A DNA stretch of 64,000 nt from Streptomyces sp. SAT1 (GCF_001654495.1 NZ_CP015849.1:6489001-6553000), one strand, 5' to 3'; counted from the stretch's first letter, positions 52,270 to 61,158 are shown. A program made the numbers and translations. The notes: generated by a model not told the origin, from the sequence alone.

Positions 52270-53739
52270 TCACGTTCCGGGTGTTCCGAGCGTCTCCGCA
52301 GCACGCGCCGTATCCGCTCGTGGTGCGGCCAGCCGGTTCCGGTCGCGCAGGCGAAGGCTGATCAGCGCGGTGGCGGTGAAGACGGCGGCCTCGTAGAGCA
52401 TGGCGTGCCGGAAGGCGGCTCCCGGGTCGGCGGCGGGGGCGAAGTAGACGAGTCCCGCCGCGGCCACCCCGATCGACCCGCCCAGTTGCTGAGCCGTGGG
52501 CAACAGCCCGGACACGGAACCGGCCGCGGAGCCGTCCACCCTCGCCAGCACCAGAGCGAACACCGAGGCGGTGAACGAGCCGAACGCGGCGCCGCCGAGA
52601 GCCTGGACCGGCAACGCCGCCCAGCGTCCGGCCGCCGTGCCGATGAGCGGCCCGAGAGCCAGGGCCGTGCCCGCCAGGATCAGCGCCGAGGCCGTGAGCA
52701 CGGCCGGCCCGTGTCGGCGGGCCAGGGCGGGTGCGCCACGGCTGCCGAGCACGGCCGCGGCCGCGAAGGGAGCCGACGTCAGCGCTGCCGTGAGGGCGGG
52801 ATACCCGAGGGCTGATTGCAGATGGAGGAAGAGCAGATATGTGAAGGACGGCACCCCGGTGTTGAACACGAACACCAGGAGAACGCCCGCACGCGCCCTC
52901 CGGTCGCGGAACAGCGAGGGATCCACCAGGGGATCGGGCCGGTGCGGGAGGGTCAGGGCGAAGCAGCCGAGCACGGCAGCGGAAACGGCCGGAGCGGCCC
53001 ATGTCCACCAGGGCCAGCCGGTCTCCCCTCCCAGCGCGAGCGGCAGCACCAGCGCACCGAAGCCCACGGTGGTCAGCGACACGCCCACCCCGTCCACGCG
53101 CTGTCCGGCCGCGCCTCGCGTGCGAGGCAGTACGGTCGCGCCCGCGAGCGAGACGAGTGCCACCGGCACCGTGACCAGGAACACCGAGCGCCAGCCGAGG
53201 CCGAAGAGGTCGGCGCCGACGAGGAGTCCGCCGATCAGCGGCCCGGCCAGCGACGCCACTCCCATCGTGGCACCGAACAGGCCGAGGGCCCGTGGGCGCC
53301 GGGCAGCGGGGACGGTGACCTGGATGATCGACAGAACCTGCGGGGCGACCAGGCCGCTGCCCGCGCCCTGGACCAGCCGGGCCGCGATGAGGAACGCGGC
53401 GTCGGGAGCACACGCGGCGGCTGCCGAACCGGCCGTGAAGACCACGGTGCCCAGCATGAACAGCCGACGGTAGCCGTACCGGTCACCGAGGCGCGCGGCC
53501 GTGATGAGCAAGCAGGCGTAGGTCAGGGTGTACCCGGCCAGTATCAGCTGCACGGCACCTGAGCCGGCCCCCAGGTCGGCCTGGATCGCGGGGGCGGCGA
53601 TCTGCGCGATGGTGACGTTGAGCAACTGCACGAATGTCGCGCACAGCACGACCGGCAGGACGAGCCGCCCGCCGTCACCGGCCGCGAGCCGGCCCGCGCT
53701 CGGAAACGGGGCCCCCTTCACGGGCCGATACCGGCTCAC
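52270..53739 (-). CDS. MFS drug-efflux-type transporter (DHA2-like)
   Basis: This 489-residue inner-membrane transporter of the EmrB/QacA group has about 13-14 hydrophobic segments. TM1 has LPVVLCATFVQLLNVTIAQIA, the loop after TM2 has the motif-A variant ARLGDRYGYRRLF, and motif C appears around GATMGVASLAGPLIGG. GTG 53739 shares four bases with the stop of the hydrolase gene upstream (GTGA), so the two are translationally coupled. The pair diverges from a LysR gene, the usual layout of an inducible detoxification or export unit. Confidence 0.88.
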   Translation of the reverse strand: MSRYRPVKGAPFPSAGRLAAGDGGRLVLPVVLCATFVQLLNVTIAQIAAPAIQADLGAGSGAVQLILAGYTLTYACLLITAARLGDRYGYRRLFMLGTVVFTAGSAAAACAPDAAFLIAARLVQGAGSGLVAPQVLSIIQVTVPAARRPRALGLFGATMGVASLAGPLIGGLLVGADLFGLGWRSVFLVTVPVALVSLAGATVLPRTRGAAGQRVDGVGVSLTTVGFGALVLPLALGGETGWPWWTWAAPAVSAAVLGCFALTLPHRPDPLVDPSLFRDRRARAGVLLVFVFNTGVPSFTYLLFLHLQSALGYPALTAALTSAPFAAAAVLGSRGAPALARRHGPAVLTASALILAGTALALGPLIGTAAGRWAALPVQALGGAAFGSFTASVFALVLARVDGSAAGSVSGLLPTAQQLGGSIGVAAAGLVYFAPAADPGAAFRHAMLYEAAVFTATALISLRLRDRNRLAAPRADTARAAETLGTPGT

Positions 53740-54581
53740 GAGGCGAGGGCCGCGGCGAGCTCGCCCGGCCGGGCTGCGAACGGGCTGTGGCTGCCGGGCA
53801 GGGTGCGCACAGTGAACGGGCTGGCGGGGAAGGCGCGGTCGGCCTCCGCGATCATCAGGTCCTGCGCGGCCGGTGCCAGCGCCCGGTCCTCGGCACAGCG
53901 CAGGAAAGTCCGTGGAATGCGTCCCCACCGTGCCGCGGTCAGGGTGACCGGCGCCGTCGGGATGGCCAGGGGCAGATCAGGGCTCAGCGCGGACCGCCAC
54001 CGGTCGAAGCGGTCCCGCGGGGTGTCGTGGTAGTGGGTCTCCCGCAGTTCGGCCAGGTAGGCGGGATCCGGTGACAGCGGATTGATCCGTACGGCGCCCA
54101 GGGCCTCGGGGTCGCCGATGTTCAGGTTCCGGCCCAGCGCGGTGGCGTTCTCGGGTGAGCCCAGGTAGTCGAGGAACCGCGGCCGCCCGCCCGGGACGAA
54201 CGCGGACAGGTAGACGATCCGGTCCACCAGCTCGGGCGCCCGCTCCGCGGCCAGGGACGCGGGACCGCCCCCCGCGCTGTGCGCGACGAGCACGACAGTG
54301 CGACGGTGACGCACCTGGCGCAGCACACTCAGTACCGCCTCGGCGCAGTCGTCCATCGTCAGGGAGGCGAGCCGTGACCTCTCGGTCAGCAGACCCGGCT
54401 GACCGGGCCGCAGGTATCCGCTGGGCAGGGGCGCGTCGAAGCCGTGCCCCGGCATGTCGACGGCCAGGCTCGCGGCGCCCAGTCCTGCCAGCGCGCGCTG
54501 CGTCGCCGCCCACTGCCCGGAGCTGTGCCAGGCGCCGTGCAAGAAGACGAAGACGGTGTCGGTGAGGGATACGTTCTTCAT
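53736..54581 (-). CDS. Alpha/beta-hydrolase
   Basis: The protein has 281 residues. The HGAWHSSGQW oxyanion-hole region, the nucleophile elbow VAHSAGG, and the C-terminal catalytic His in LPGSHSPF identify an alpha/beta-hydrolase near the plant esterase/MhpC group (MenH/salicylate-esterase-like). An acid residue is available in RCAEDRAL. First gene of the hydrolase-MFS transcript. Substrate unknown, presumably the ligand of the divergent LysR regulator or a related ester. Confidence 0.87.
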   Translation of the reverse strand: MKNVSLTDTVFVFLHGAWHSSGQWAATQRALAGLGAASLAVDMPGHGFDAPLPSGYLRPGQPGLLTERSRLASLTMDDCAEAVLSVLRQVRHRRTVVLVAHSAGGGPASLAAERAPELVDRIVYLSAFVPGGRPRFLDYLGSPENATALGRNLNIGDPEALGAVRINPLSPDPAYLAELRETHYHDTPRDRFDRWRSALSPDLPLAIPTAPVTLTAARWGRIPRTFLRCAEDRALAPAAQDLMIAEADRAFPASPFTVRTLPGSHSPFAARPGELAAALAS

Positions 54582-54689
54582 GGCTCCATTCCAGACGGCA
54601 GCCACCGCGCCATCCATTGATAGATCTGGTAAGTGGCATGGCGATATCTTTGAGGTCTTGTCGGCACTCGATCGGGCTAATCGGTCCAA

Positions 54690-54711
54690 TCAAGCCAATC
54701 GGACTTATTGG
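54690..54711. promoter_or_regulatory. LysR-type operator candidate
   Basis: In the 162-bp divergent region, CCAAT-CGGACTT-ATTGG (54695-54711) is an inverted repeat. AATCGG/CCAATC also recurs at 54679-54700. The block is AT-rich and ends 32 bp before the LysR ATG. LysR proteins bind T-N11-A dyads in exactly this place; the assignment is by position. Confidence 0.5.
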
Positions 54712-54743
54712 ATCGACGGGGCCGAGCGGACGGAGGGCGGGTC

Positions 54744-55676
54744 ATGGAAGCGCGACACCTGCGGTACGCGGTCGCTCTCGCCGAGCACGAACACTTCGGG
54801 CGGGCGGCCGGTGCGCTGGGCATCGCGCAGCCGCCGCTCTCCAAGCAGATCGCCGACCTGGAACGCGAGGTCGGGGCCCGGCTGTTCGACCGCACACGGC
54901 AGGGGGTGTTCCCGACCGCCGCCGGTGAGGCGTTCCTCGCGCGGGCGCGCCGGGCGCTCGACGAGATCGCGGCGGCCACGGTCGACGCGGGCCGGGCCGC
55001 GCGCGGCGAGACGGGACGGCTGCGCCTCGGCTTCGTCGCCTCGGCACTGCTCGACCCGCTGCCGGGCGTCCTGAGCCGGTTCGGCCGTGAACGGCCCGAC
55101 GCGAGACTGGAACTGCACGAGATGGCGACCAGCCGCAGCAGCTCGGCTCTCGTCGCCGGAGAGCTCGACGCGGCCTTCACCCTCGGCCCGCCACGGGGTG
55201 CCGGAGCCGAGCATCTCGTGTCCGTCCCGGTCGGACACGACCATGTGACCGCCGTGGTGAGTACGGCGCACCCGTATGCGGGTCAACGCTCGGTGAGTGC
55301 CGACCAGTTGCGGCGCCAGCCGCTGATCGTGTCGGCCGGTGAGGACGAGCCCGCCGTGGTCGCCGGACTGCGCGCCCTGCTGGGCACGGACTCATCGGCT
55401 CTCGGCGGCGCGACCGTCGCGAGGGACGTGCACACCATCATCGGCCTCGCCGCCTCGGGCGTGGGCGTCGGCCTGGGGCCGTCCCGCATGAGGGCGGTCC
55501 CGCGTCCGGGAGTGCGGTTCTGTGAAGTGACCCCGCGCACGCCGCTGCCCGATCTCGTCCTGTCCTTCGCGGCCCGCGATCACTCCCCGGTGCTGCACGC
55601 CTTCCTCGACACCATCCGGAAGAACTGCCCCGACGTCGGCGCCGCGCTCGACGACCGGCTCCGCCCTCACATGTGA
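54744..55676 (+). CDS. LysR-family transcriptional regulator
   Basis: This 310-residue protein has the N-terminal winged helix (residues 1-60: HLRYAVALAEHEHFGRAAG, IAQPPLSKQIADLEREVG, LFDRT) and a C-terminal periplasmic-binding-like effector domain (from about 90, RLRLGFVASAL). GGAGGG stands 7 nt before the ATG. It diverges from the hydrolase-MFS pair, which it most likely activates. Its last 10 bp overlap the 3' end of the convergent HxlR gene. Confidence 0.92.
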   Translation: MEARHLRYAVALAEHEHFGRAAGALGIAQPPLSKQIADLEREVGARLFDRTRQGVFPTAAGEAFLARARRALDEIAAATVDAGRAARGETGRLRLGFVASALLDPLPGVLSRFGRERPDARLELHEMATSRSSSALVAGELDAAFTLGPPRGAGAEHLVSVPVGHDHVTAVVSTAHPYAGQRSVSADQLRRQPLIVSAGEDEPAVVAGLRALLGTDSSALGGATVARDVHTIIGLAASGVGVGLGPSRMRAVPRPGVRFCEVTPRTPLPDLVLSFAARDHSPVLHAFLDTIRKNCPDVGAALDDRLRPHM

Positions 55677-56080
55677 TGCGGGCCGGTCGCCGGTGAGCGT
55701 GACGGCGAGTGGTGTTCCGTGGCGGTCGGACGGCATGCCGCCTCCTGGGCGGCCATGACCTCGTCGCCGTGTTCGAAGGCCCAGGCGCCGAAGGCGCCGA
55801 TGGGGGTGAGCAGGGTCCGGCCGAGGGGCGTGAGGCCGTACTCGACCGCGGAGGGGGTGTCAGGGGGCGTACGGCGGGTCACCAGGCCGTTGTACCGCAG
55901 CCGCCGCAGCGTCTCGGTGAGGACCTTGGAGCTGATGCCTCCGATGCGCTCGCGGAGTTCGACGGGGCGTCGGGGGCCGTCGCGCAGCGCCCAGAGCACC
56001 ACTGGGTTCCAGGTGTTGGCGAGCAGGTCGAAGGCGAGGCGGGCACGGCAGTCCGCGAGGAAGGCGTCGGTCGTCGTCAC
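55667..56080 (-). CDS. HxlR-family transcriptional regulator
   Basis: The protein has 137 residues. The HxlR winged helix reads FDLLANTWNPVVLWALRDGPRRP, then GGISSKVLTETLRRLRYNGLV and RTPPDTPSAVEYGLTPLG. The Cys that makes many HxlR proteins redox-sensitive is present as CRAR near residue 11. The start is GTG 56080. Just upstream TTACCACATGGTGC contains ACCA-CA-TGGT, a likely operator shared with the divergent oxidoreductase gene. Confidence 0.9.
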   Translation of the reverse strand: MTTTDAFLADCRARLAFDLLANTWNPVVLWALRDGPRRPVELRERIGGISSKVLTETLRRLRYNGLVTRRTPPDTPSAVEYGLTPLGRTLLTPIGAFGAWAFEHGDEVMAAQEAACRPTATEHHSPSRSPATGPHHM

Positions 56081-56154
56081 TTACCACATGGTGCCCGAAC
56101 CGCCCTCTAGCGTCGTTGCGGACGGTCGGAACGGGCACGGAGAGGGACCGCGTG

Positions 56155-56823
56155 ATGAGGATCGGTGTACTGGGCACGGGCAACATGGCCGACGCGCTCG
56201 CCACCCACTGGGTGCGGGCCGGGCACGAGGTGACCATCGGGGGACGGGACACGGGCAGGGCCGAGCGGCTCGCGGCGCGCGTCGGGGGCGGCGCGAGGCC
56301 CGCGGGGCTGCGTACGGCGGCCGGTTCCGGGCAGGACGTGGTGCTGGCCGCGCTGCCCTTCGGCGCGGGGGAAGAGGTGGTGCGGGAGCTGCGCTCGGTT
56401 CTGGCGGGCACGGTGCTGCTGGACTGCTCCAACCCCATCGGGGAGGGGTTCCGGCTGCTCACCGGGGGAGGGCCGTCGGCGGCGGAGCGCCTTGCGGCGG
56501 CGGCGCCCGGAGCCCGTGTGGTCAAGGCGTTCAACCTCTGCCACGAGGACGTGTGGCGTATGCGGCCGCCCGTCTTCGGCGGACGGCCACTGGCCGTGCC
56601 CCTCTGCGGCGACGACGAGACGGCCCTCACGCGGGTACGGGAGCTGGTGCGGGACGTGGGCTGCGAACCCCTGGCGGGCGGCGGCCTCGAACGGGCGGGG
56701 CTGCTGGAGGCGACCGCCGCGCTGTTCATCTCCCTGTGGGTCGGGGAAGGGGCGGACGCACAGGCCATCGCGCCTCCGCTGGCCCACGCGGCCGGGGCGG
56801 CGGCGGGCGTCCGTACGGCCTGA
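56155..56823 (+). CDS. NADPH/F420-type dinucleotide-binding oxidoreductase
   Basis: This 222-residue protein begins with a Rossmann fold (MRIGVLGTGNMADALATHWV, then TIGGRDTGRAERLA) as in F420:NADP oxidoreductases and the NADP-binding YqeC/ProC-like group. A second conserved stretch is VVKAFNLCHEDVW, and GDDETAL follows. ATG 56155 and the GTG 3 nt before it are both served by GGAGAGGGA. Divergent from an HxlR repressor, a common pairing for electrophile- or quinone-induced reductases. Confidence 0.82.
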   Translation: MRIGVLGTGNMADALATHWVRAGHEVTIGGRDTGRAERLAARVGGGARPAGLRTAAGSGQDVVLAALPFGAGEEVVRELRSVLAGTVLLDCSNPIGEGFRLLTGGGPSAAERLAAAAPGARVVKAFNLCHEDVWRMRPPVFGGRPLAVPLCGDDETALTRVRELVRDVGCEPLAGGGLERAGLLEATAALFISLWVGEGADAQAIAPPLAHAAGAAAGVRTA

Positions 56824-57013
56824 ACGCGCGCCATTCGCGCGGGGGTCGGCCCGAGCGTCGAGGGGCTGTGCGGGGCGGAGTCGGGGCGGCGCACCGCCCC
56901 CTCCGGGACCGGCCCGCGCACGCTCCGCTCGTCCGGTGGTGGACGACCCCTTGACTGCGCCCCCGGGTGGGCCGACACTCCAGTGAGGAACCCTAGTGAA
57001 CAGGTAGGGAATC

Positions 57014-57166
57014 ATGAGGCGCCTTGAGTCGGTGACCGGCCGTGCGAGCCGTACGCCCCGGCCCTCGCCCCTGCTCACCTCGCGCCGCCACATCGACCTG
57101 CTGCGCGTGTGCAGCGCCATGAGCCTCATGCGCCGCGCCACGAGCCCGTCGTCGCTGTCCGGCTGA
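57014..57166 (+). CDS. Leader peptide of the DLLRVCSA type
   Basis: This 50-residue peptide is Arg/Ser/Pro-rich and contains RRHIDLLRVCSAMSLM. The (R/H)xxDLxRVxSA core, with nearby Cys, is the hallmark of the short leader peptides that precede sulfur-metabolism operons in Streptomyces. AGGGA lies just before the ATG. A 14-bp GC hairpin at 57285-57320 stands between it and the next gene, so ribosome pausing at the Cys codon could control read-through. Real translation and Cys sensing are inferred from the motif and layout. Confidence 0.72.
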   Translation: MRRLESVTGRASRTPRPSPLLTSRRHIDLLRVCSAMSLMRRATSPSSLSG

Positions 57167-57284
57167 ACCGCGCCCGAACCGACCGAGCCGACCGGGCACC
57201 CCGCGCTCGTACCGTCCTACGGCTTCGTGCCGTCCGGCGGTCTCCCGCGACCGGCCGGACGCGGTCCCGGCTCGGCTCGGCCCG

Positions 57285-57320
57285 GCCCGGCCCCCGCCAC
57301 GTCCGGGGCGGGGGCCGGGC
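57285..57320 (+). terminator. Attenuator-like hairpin between leader peptide and reductase gene
   Basis: GCCCGGCCCCCGCC (57285-57298) and GGCGGGGGCCGGGC (57307-57320) form a perfect 14-bp stem with an 8-nt loop, 119 bp after the leader stop and 111 bp before the next start. No U-tract follows. The position fits a conditional terminator. Confidence 0.55.
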
Positions 57321-57431
57321 TCAGACCGCCCGCCGCCCGGCCGCCCGCCCCCTGCCGTCAGCCGCTCCGCCACCCACCGCCTCCGCCACCGCTGCGCGTG
57401 CGTCCGCGCGTGCCCGTACCCGGGGAGACCC

Positions 57432-58328
57432 ATGTCCGTCACACCGCAGACCGCCGCCCACCTCACCGGCCCCCGCGGCGCCTCCGTCCCCGCCTTCCGG
57501 GGCCGGATCGGGCGCGACGCGCGCAGCGGCCACTACGCCGTGCCCGGCCGCTACCGGCTCCATCTGTCCACCGCCTGTCCGCAAGGGCTGGGTGTCGCCG
57601 TCGTGCACGGCCTGCTGGGCATCGGGGAGAGCTGTCCGGTGACGGTCCTGCCCGCGGTGCCGGACGGCCCGGACGGCGGTCACGCGGTCCTGCGCCCGCT
57701 GTACGAGGCGAGCGCGCACCGCCACCCGGGACCGGCGCTCGCTCCGGTGCTCAGCGACGACTGGTCGGGACGGATCGTCAGCACCCACGCCCCCGACATC
57801 GCCCGTGACCTGGACCGGTACTTCGGCGACGGCCGGGCGGCCCTGTACCCGAGCGCGGAGGAGGCCGCGATCGAGGCCGTGGAGCGGCTGTGCGCCCAGG
57901 AGGTGGAGGAGGCCGCCCAGCGCGCCGGGGAGGCGGACGCCGCCCCCGCCCACCGGGCCGAGGCGCTCGGTGTGCTGCTCGGTGCGCTGGACGTGCTGGA
58001 GCGCCGGCTGACCGACCGGGACCATGTGGCGGGCCACGGGCTCACCGGCGCCGACGTGACGCTGTGGGTCACCCTCGTCCAGCTCGACCTCGTGCACCGC
58101 CACCACCTCGACGCCCGCGCGGTGCACCGTATCGCCGACCACCCGGCCCTGTGGGACCACGCCCGCCGCCTCACCGCGCTCCCGGCCTTCGGCGCCGCCC
58201 TCGACCCGGCCGGCATCGCCCGCCGCCACCGGGCCCACTGCCGGGGCCTGGAGGCCGCGGGCGCGGCCGTCCAGATCCTGGACTGGGCCGCCCACGCGGA
58301 CGGCACCCACCGGGTCCACCGGCCCTGA
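57432..58328 (+). CDS. Glutathionyl-hydroquinone-reductase-like (Xi-class GST) protein
   Basis: The protein has 298 residues. The thioredoxin-fold start YRLHLSTACPQGLG has the catalytic Cys in the place of the CPWA motif of YqjG/EcGHR enzymes (here CPQG). The helical GST C domain has LERRLTDRDHVAGHGLTGADVTLWVTL, as in that family. Streptomyces use mycothiol rather than glutathione, so the co-substrate may differ. The leader peptide upstream links it to cysteine/sulfur status, like the operon that follows. ATG 57432 follows GGGGAG. Confidence 0.78.
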   Translation: MSVTPQTAAHLTGPRGASVPAFRGRIGRDARSGHYAVPGRYRLHLSTACPQGLGVAVVHGLLGIGESCPVTVLPAVPDGPDGGHAVLRPLYEASAHRHPGPALAPVLSDDWSGRIVSTHAPDIARDLDRYFGDGRAALYPSAEEAAIEAVERLCAQEVEEAAQRAGEADAAPAHRAEALGVLLGALDVLERRLTDRDHVAGHGLTGADVTLWVTLVQLDLVHRHHLDARAVHRIADHPALWDHARRLTALPAFGAALDPAGIARRHRAHCRGLEAAGAAVQILDWAAHADGTHRVHRP

Positions 58329-58331
58329 GCC

Positions 58332-58460
58332 GTCCCACCGGCCGTCCCACGGGCCGTCACATCGGCGTTCCCGCAAGGCGTCATGCCGGCGGTCCCACAG
58401 GCTGCCGGTCGGCCGTCCCACCGGCTGTTCCACCGACCGTTCCACCGGCCGTTCCACGTG
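58332..58460. repeat. Degenerate 12-bp tandem repeats (GTCCCACCGGCC)
   Basis: About eleven imperfect copies of GTYCCACCGGCC follow the reductase stop directly. Several copies are nearly identical (GTTCCACCGACC, GTTCCACCGGCC), which suggests recent slippage. No coding or CRISPR-like order is seen; together with the promoter after it, this fills the 300-bp gap to the second leader peptide. Confidence 0.75.
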
Positions 58461-58472
58461 ACGGACCGGCGT

Positions 58473-58502
58473 TGACTTTCGGACGGACAACTGACTTACT
58501 TA
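58473..58502 (+). promoter_or_regulatory. Promoter-like pair before second leader peptide
   Basis: TTGACT (58473-58478) and TTACTT (58497-58502) are 18 bp apart in the only AT-rich stretch of this gap, 128 bp before the leader ATG. Likely start of the transporter/monooxygenase transcript. Confidence 0.5.
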
Positions 58503-58629
58503 CGGCCCGGAATGGTCACGGATGCGGCACACGCGCCCACCCGTGCCCCGGACCGGACGCCCCGGACGCCCCGGACGCGAGGCCCAGCGACAAGCAACAG
58601 GCACAGACGACAAGCGACAGGTGACGGAC

Positions 58630-58812
58630 ATGCACGCAGCTCCCCGGACGGCCACAGGCCGCGTCCGAGGCTGCGTACCGGCCTCCGCGTCGTCCTCCCC
58701 GCCGGTCTCCGCCCAGCGTCTGGTGGCCGACCGCGCCGTCGATCTGCTGCGCGTCAGCAGCGCACTGTGTACCGCGTGTACCGCGCCGGGCCGTGCCCGC
58801 CGCCGGGCCTGA
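58630..58812 (+). CDS. Leader peptide of the DLLRVSSALC type
   Basis: This 60-residue peptide contains RAVDLLRVSSALCTACTA: the DLxRVxSALC core plus a second Cys three residues on. It lies 220 bp before the ABC permease. The core matches the first leader (57014) and the known Streptomyces sulfur-operon leaders. The ATG has only a weak GGTGACGG upstream. A longer frame could start at 58522 (ATG), but the core is the conserved part. No clean terminator hairpin was found in the 220 bp that follow, so the mechanism is open. Confidence 0.7.
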   Translation: MHAAPRTATGRVRGCVPASASSSPPVSAQRLVADRAVDLLRVSSALCTACTAPGRARRRA

Positions 58813-59032
58813 CGACCCTCTCCGGTCTCCGGCCCACGGCCCCCGGCCCGCTTCTTCGCCCCGTGCCGAACACCGCTGCCGCGGTGATCCGTTGCCCCCG
58901 CCCTGACGCCAGCCGTGCGCCGCCGTGCGCCGCGCCGCCCGCACCGCGGTCCCCGAGACACCGTGGTGCGCCGCCGCGGCCCCGAGCGAATGCCGTCGTG
59001 GCCAGGGGCGTCCGACCTCGCCGGAGCCCACC

Positions 59033-60016
59033 ATGAGTGAACCCCCTGGCGCCGCCGTGTCCCTCGCCGAGGCACCGCCGGCCGCCGCCCCCTCGCCCAC
59101 GCCCCCCACCGCCCTGCGGGTGCGCCCCTCGCGCCGCCCCGGCCGGTGGATCGCCACCGCCGTCGTCCTGGTGCTGATCGCCCAGTTCGCACACGGACTG
59201 GCCACCAACCCGTTCTACCAGTGGGACCGCTTCGGCTACTGGTTCCTGCGGCCCACCATCCTCGACGGCCTCCTGGTCACCCTGGAGGTCACCGCGCTCA
59301 GCGCCGTACTGGGCCTGCTCGGCGGCATCGTCCTGGCGCTCGCCCGGCTCTCCCGCAGCCCGGTGCTGCGCGCGGTGAGCTGGACCTATGTGTGGGCGCT
59401 GCGGTCCGTGCCGCTGATCGTGGTGCTGATCTTCCTCTACAACTTCTCCGCCCTGTACCAGACGCTCAGCGTCGGCATCCCCTTCGGCCCGGCCTTCTTC
59501 CGCTTCGACGAGTCCCGGCTCGCCACCGACATGGCCGTCGCCGTCCTCGGACTCAGCCTCAACGAGGCGGCGTACGCGGCCGAGGTGGTCCGCGGCGGCG
59601 TGCTCTCCGTCGCCCAGGGCCAGCACGAGGCCGCCGCCGCCCTCGGTCTGCCCCGGCTCCGCCGGTTTTGGCGGATCGTCCTGCCGCAGGCCCTGCGCTC
59701 CATCGTCCCGAACTACGTCAACCAGCTGATCGGCCTGGTCAAGAGCACCTCCCTGGTCTTCTACGTGTCCCTGCTCGACCTGTTCGGCTCCGCGCAGACC
59801 ATGGGCTCCACCTACCCCGGCGACATCGTGCCGCTGCTGCTCGTGGTCACCGCCTGGTACCTGATCCTCACCAGCGTCGTCTCCGCCGCCCAGTTCTACG
59901 TGGAGCGCCACTACGCCCGCGGCGCCCTGCGCGCCCTGCCGCCGACCCCGCTCCAGCGGTTGCGCGCCCACTCCACCGGCCTGCGCGAACGCCTCCGCAA
60001 GGAAGCCGCCGTATGA
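59033..60016 (+). CDS. Amino-acid-type ABC transporter permease
   Basis: This 327-residue inner-membrane protein of the polar amino acid (HisMQ) family has an N-terminal Pro/Ala leader, then about six membrane helices. The DILDGLL-like TILDGLLVTLEVTALSAVLG segment is typical. The EAA loop is EVVRGGVLSVAQGQHEAAAALGL, where the ATPase docks. GGAG lies 8 nt before the ATG. It is the first structural gene of the operon, and cystine or another sulfur compound is a plausible cargo given the leader peptide. Confidence 0.88.
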   Translation: MSEPPGAAVSLAEAPPAAAPSPTPPTALRVRPSRRPGRWIATAVVLVLIAQFAHGLATNPFYQWDRFGYWFLRPTILDGLLVTLEVTALSAVLGLLGGIVLALARLSRSPVLRAVSWTYVWALRSVPLIVVLIFLYNFSALYQTLSVGIPFGPAFFRFDESRLATDMAVAVLGLSLNEAAYAAEVVRGGVLSVAQGQHEAAAALGLPRLRRFWRIVLPQALRSIVPNYVNQLIGLVKSTSLVFYVSLLDLFGSAQTMGSTYPGDIVPLLLVVTAWYLILTSVVSAAQFYVERHYARGALRALPPTPLQRLRAHSTGLRERLRKEAAV

Positions 60017-60129
60017 CCGCCGAGGGCCCCGCGGCCCCGCACCCGTCAAAGTCGCCCCCGGAGCCGAAGCCGAACCCTCCCGCCGCCGTCGCCTCCACCG
60101 CCGCCTCCACCCCGACAAGGACAGCCGCC

Positions 60130-61158
60130 ATGACCACCTCCCGTCACCGTCTCCCCGTCCGGACCCTGCGCGGGCTCGCCGCCGGCACCGCGTCCGCCGC
60201 CCTCGCGCTCTCCCTCGCCGGCTGCGGCGGCGACAGTGAGGCCGCCACCACCACCGAGGGCGCCGCGGGCAAGGTCACCGTGGGGCGGCTGTCCAACGGC
60301 GCCGCCCGGCAGACCGTCCTCGACGTGCCCGAGGTCAAGTCCCTCAACGCCGAACTGCCCGCCGCCGTACGCAAGAGAGGCACGCTCGTCATCGCGGTCG
60401 GCGCGCTGCCCGCGGGGTCGCCGCCGCTGGAGTACGTCGGCGGCGACCAGAAGACCCTCACCGGCTCCGAACCCGACCTCGGCCGGCTGGTGGCCGCGGT
60501 GCTCGGCCTGCGGCCCGAGGTGAAGAACTTCACCTGGGAGAACATGTTCGTCGGCATCGACAGCGGCAAGGCCGACGTGGCCTTCTCCAACGTCACGGAC
60601 ACCGAGGAACGCAAGAAGAAGTACGAGTTCGCCTCCTACCGGCGCGACAACCTCGCCTTCGAGGTGCCGAAGAAGAGCACGTGGACGTTCGGCGGCGACT
60701 ACCGCGCCCTCGCCGGGAAGACCGTGGCCGTGGGTTCCGGCACCAACCAGGAGAAGATCCTGCTGGAGTGGCAGGCCCGGCTCGCCGGAGAGGGCAAGCG
60801 GCTCACCGTCAAGCACTACCAGGACAGCAACAGCACCTACCTGGCCCTGGCGAGCGGCCGGATCGACGCCTACTTCGGCCCCAACCCCGGGGTCTCCTAC
60901 CACGTCACGCAGAGCGCGAAGACGCCCCACGCCACCCGCAGCGCGGGCACCTTCTCCGGTGCCGGGGCGCGCCTCCAGGGCCTGATCGCGGCGACCGCGA
61001 AGAAGGACAGCGGCCTCGCCAAGCCGCTGGCCGACGCCGTCAACCACCTGATCGACAACGGGCAGTACGCCCGCTGGCTGGCCGCCTGGAACCTCTCCGA
61101 CGAGGCCGTGGCGAAGTCCGAGACCAACCCGCCCGGCCTGCCCCTCGACAACTCCTGA
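60130..61158 (+). CDS. ABC transporter substrate-binding lipoprotein
   Basis: The precursor has 342 residues. ATG 60130 follows AAGGA at 8 nt and gives a clean lipoprotein signal (RTLRGLAAGTASAALALSLAGC, lipobox LAGC). An ATG at 60013 overlapping the permease stop (ATGA) also has AAGGA. It would put 39 Pro/Ala/Thr-rich residues before the signal peptide, so it is less likely. The mature part is a PBPb (HisJ-like) fold: VRKRGTLVIAVGALP, TGSEPDLGRLVAAVLG, VAFSNVTDTEERKKKYEF, GKTVAVGSGTNQEK. Works with the permease. Confidence 0.87.
   Translation: MTTSRHRLPVRTLRGLAAGTASAALALSLAGCGGDSEAATTTEGAAGKVTVGRLSNGAARQTVLDVPEVKSLNAELPAAVRKRGTLVIAVGALPAGSPPLEYVGGDQKTLTGSEPDLGRLVAAVLGLRPEVKNFTWENMFVGIDSGKADVAFSNVTDTEERKKKYEFASYRRDNLAFEVPKKSTWTFGGDYRALAGKTVAVGSGTNQEKILLEWQARLAGEGKRLTVKHYQDSNSTYLALASGRIDAYFGPNPGVSYHVTQSAKTPHATRSAGTFSGAGARLQGLIAATAKKDSGLAKPLADAVNHLIDNGQYARWLAAWNLSDEAVAKSETNPPGLPLDNS

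Noticed and set aside
60013..60129. A separate small gene or N-terminal extension before the binding protein
   Set aside because: The 39 residues are Pro/Ala/Thr-rich and would precede a complete lipoprotein signal peptide. An internal start with its own AAGGA is better, though the feature is kept as a possible deletion scar in the findings.
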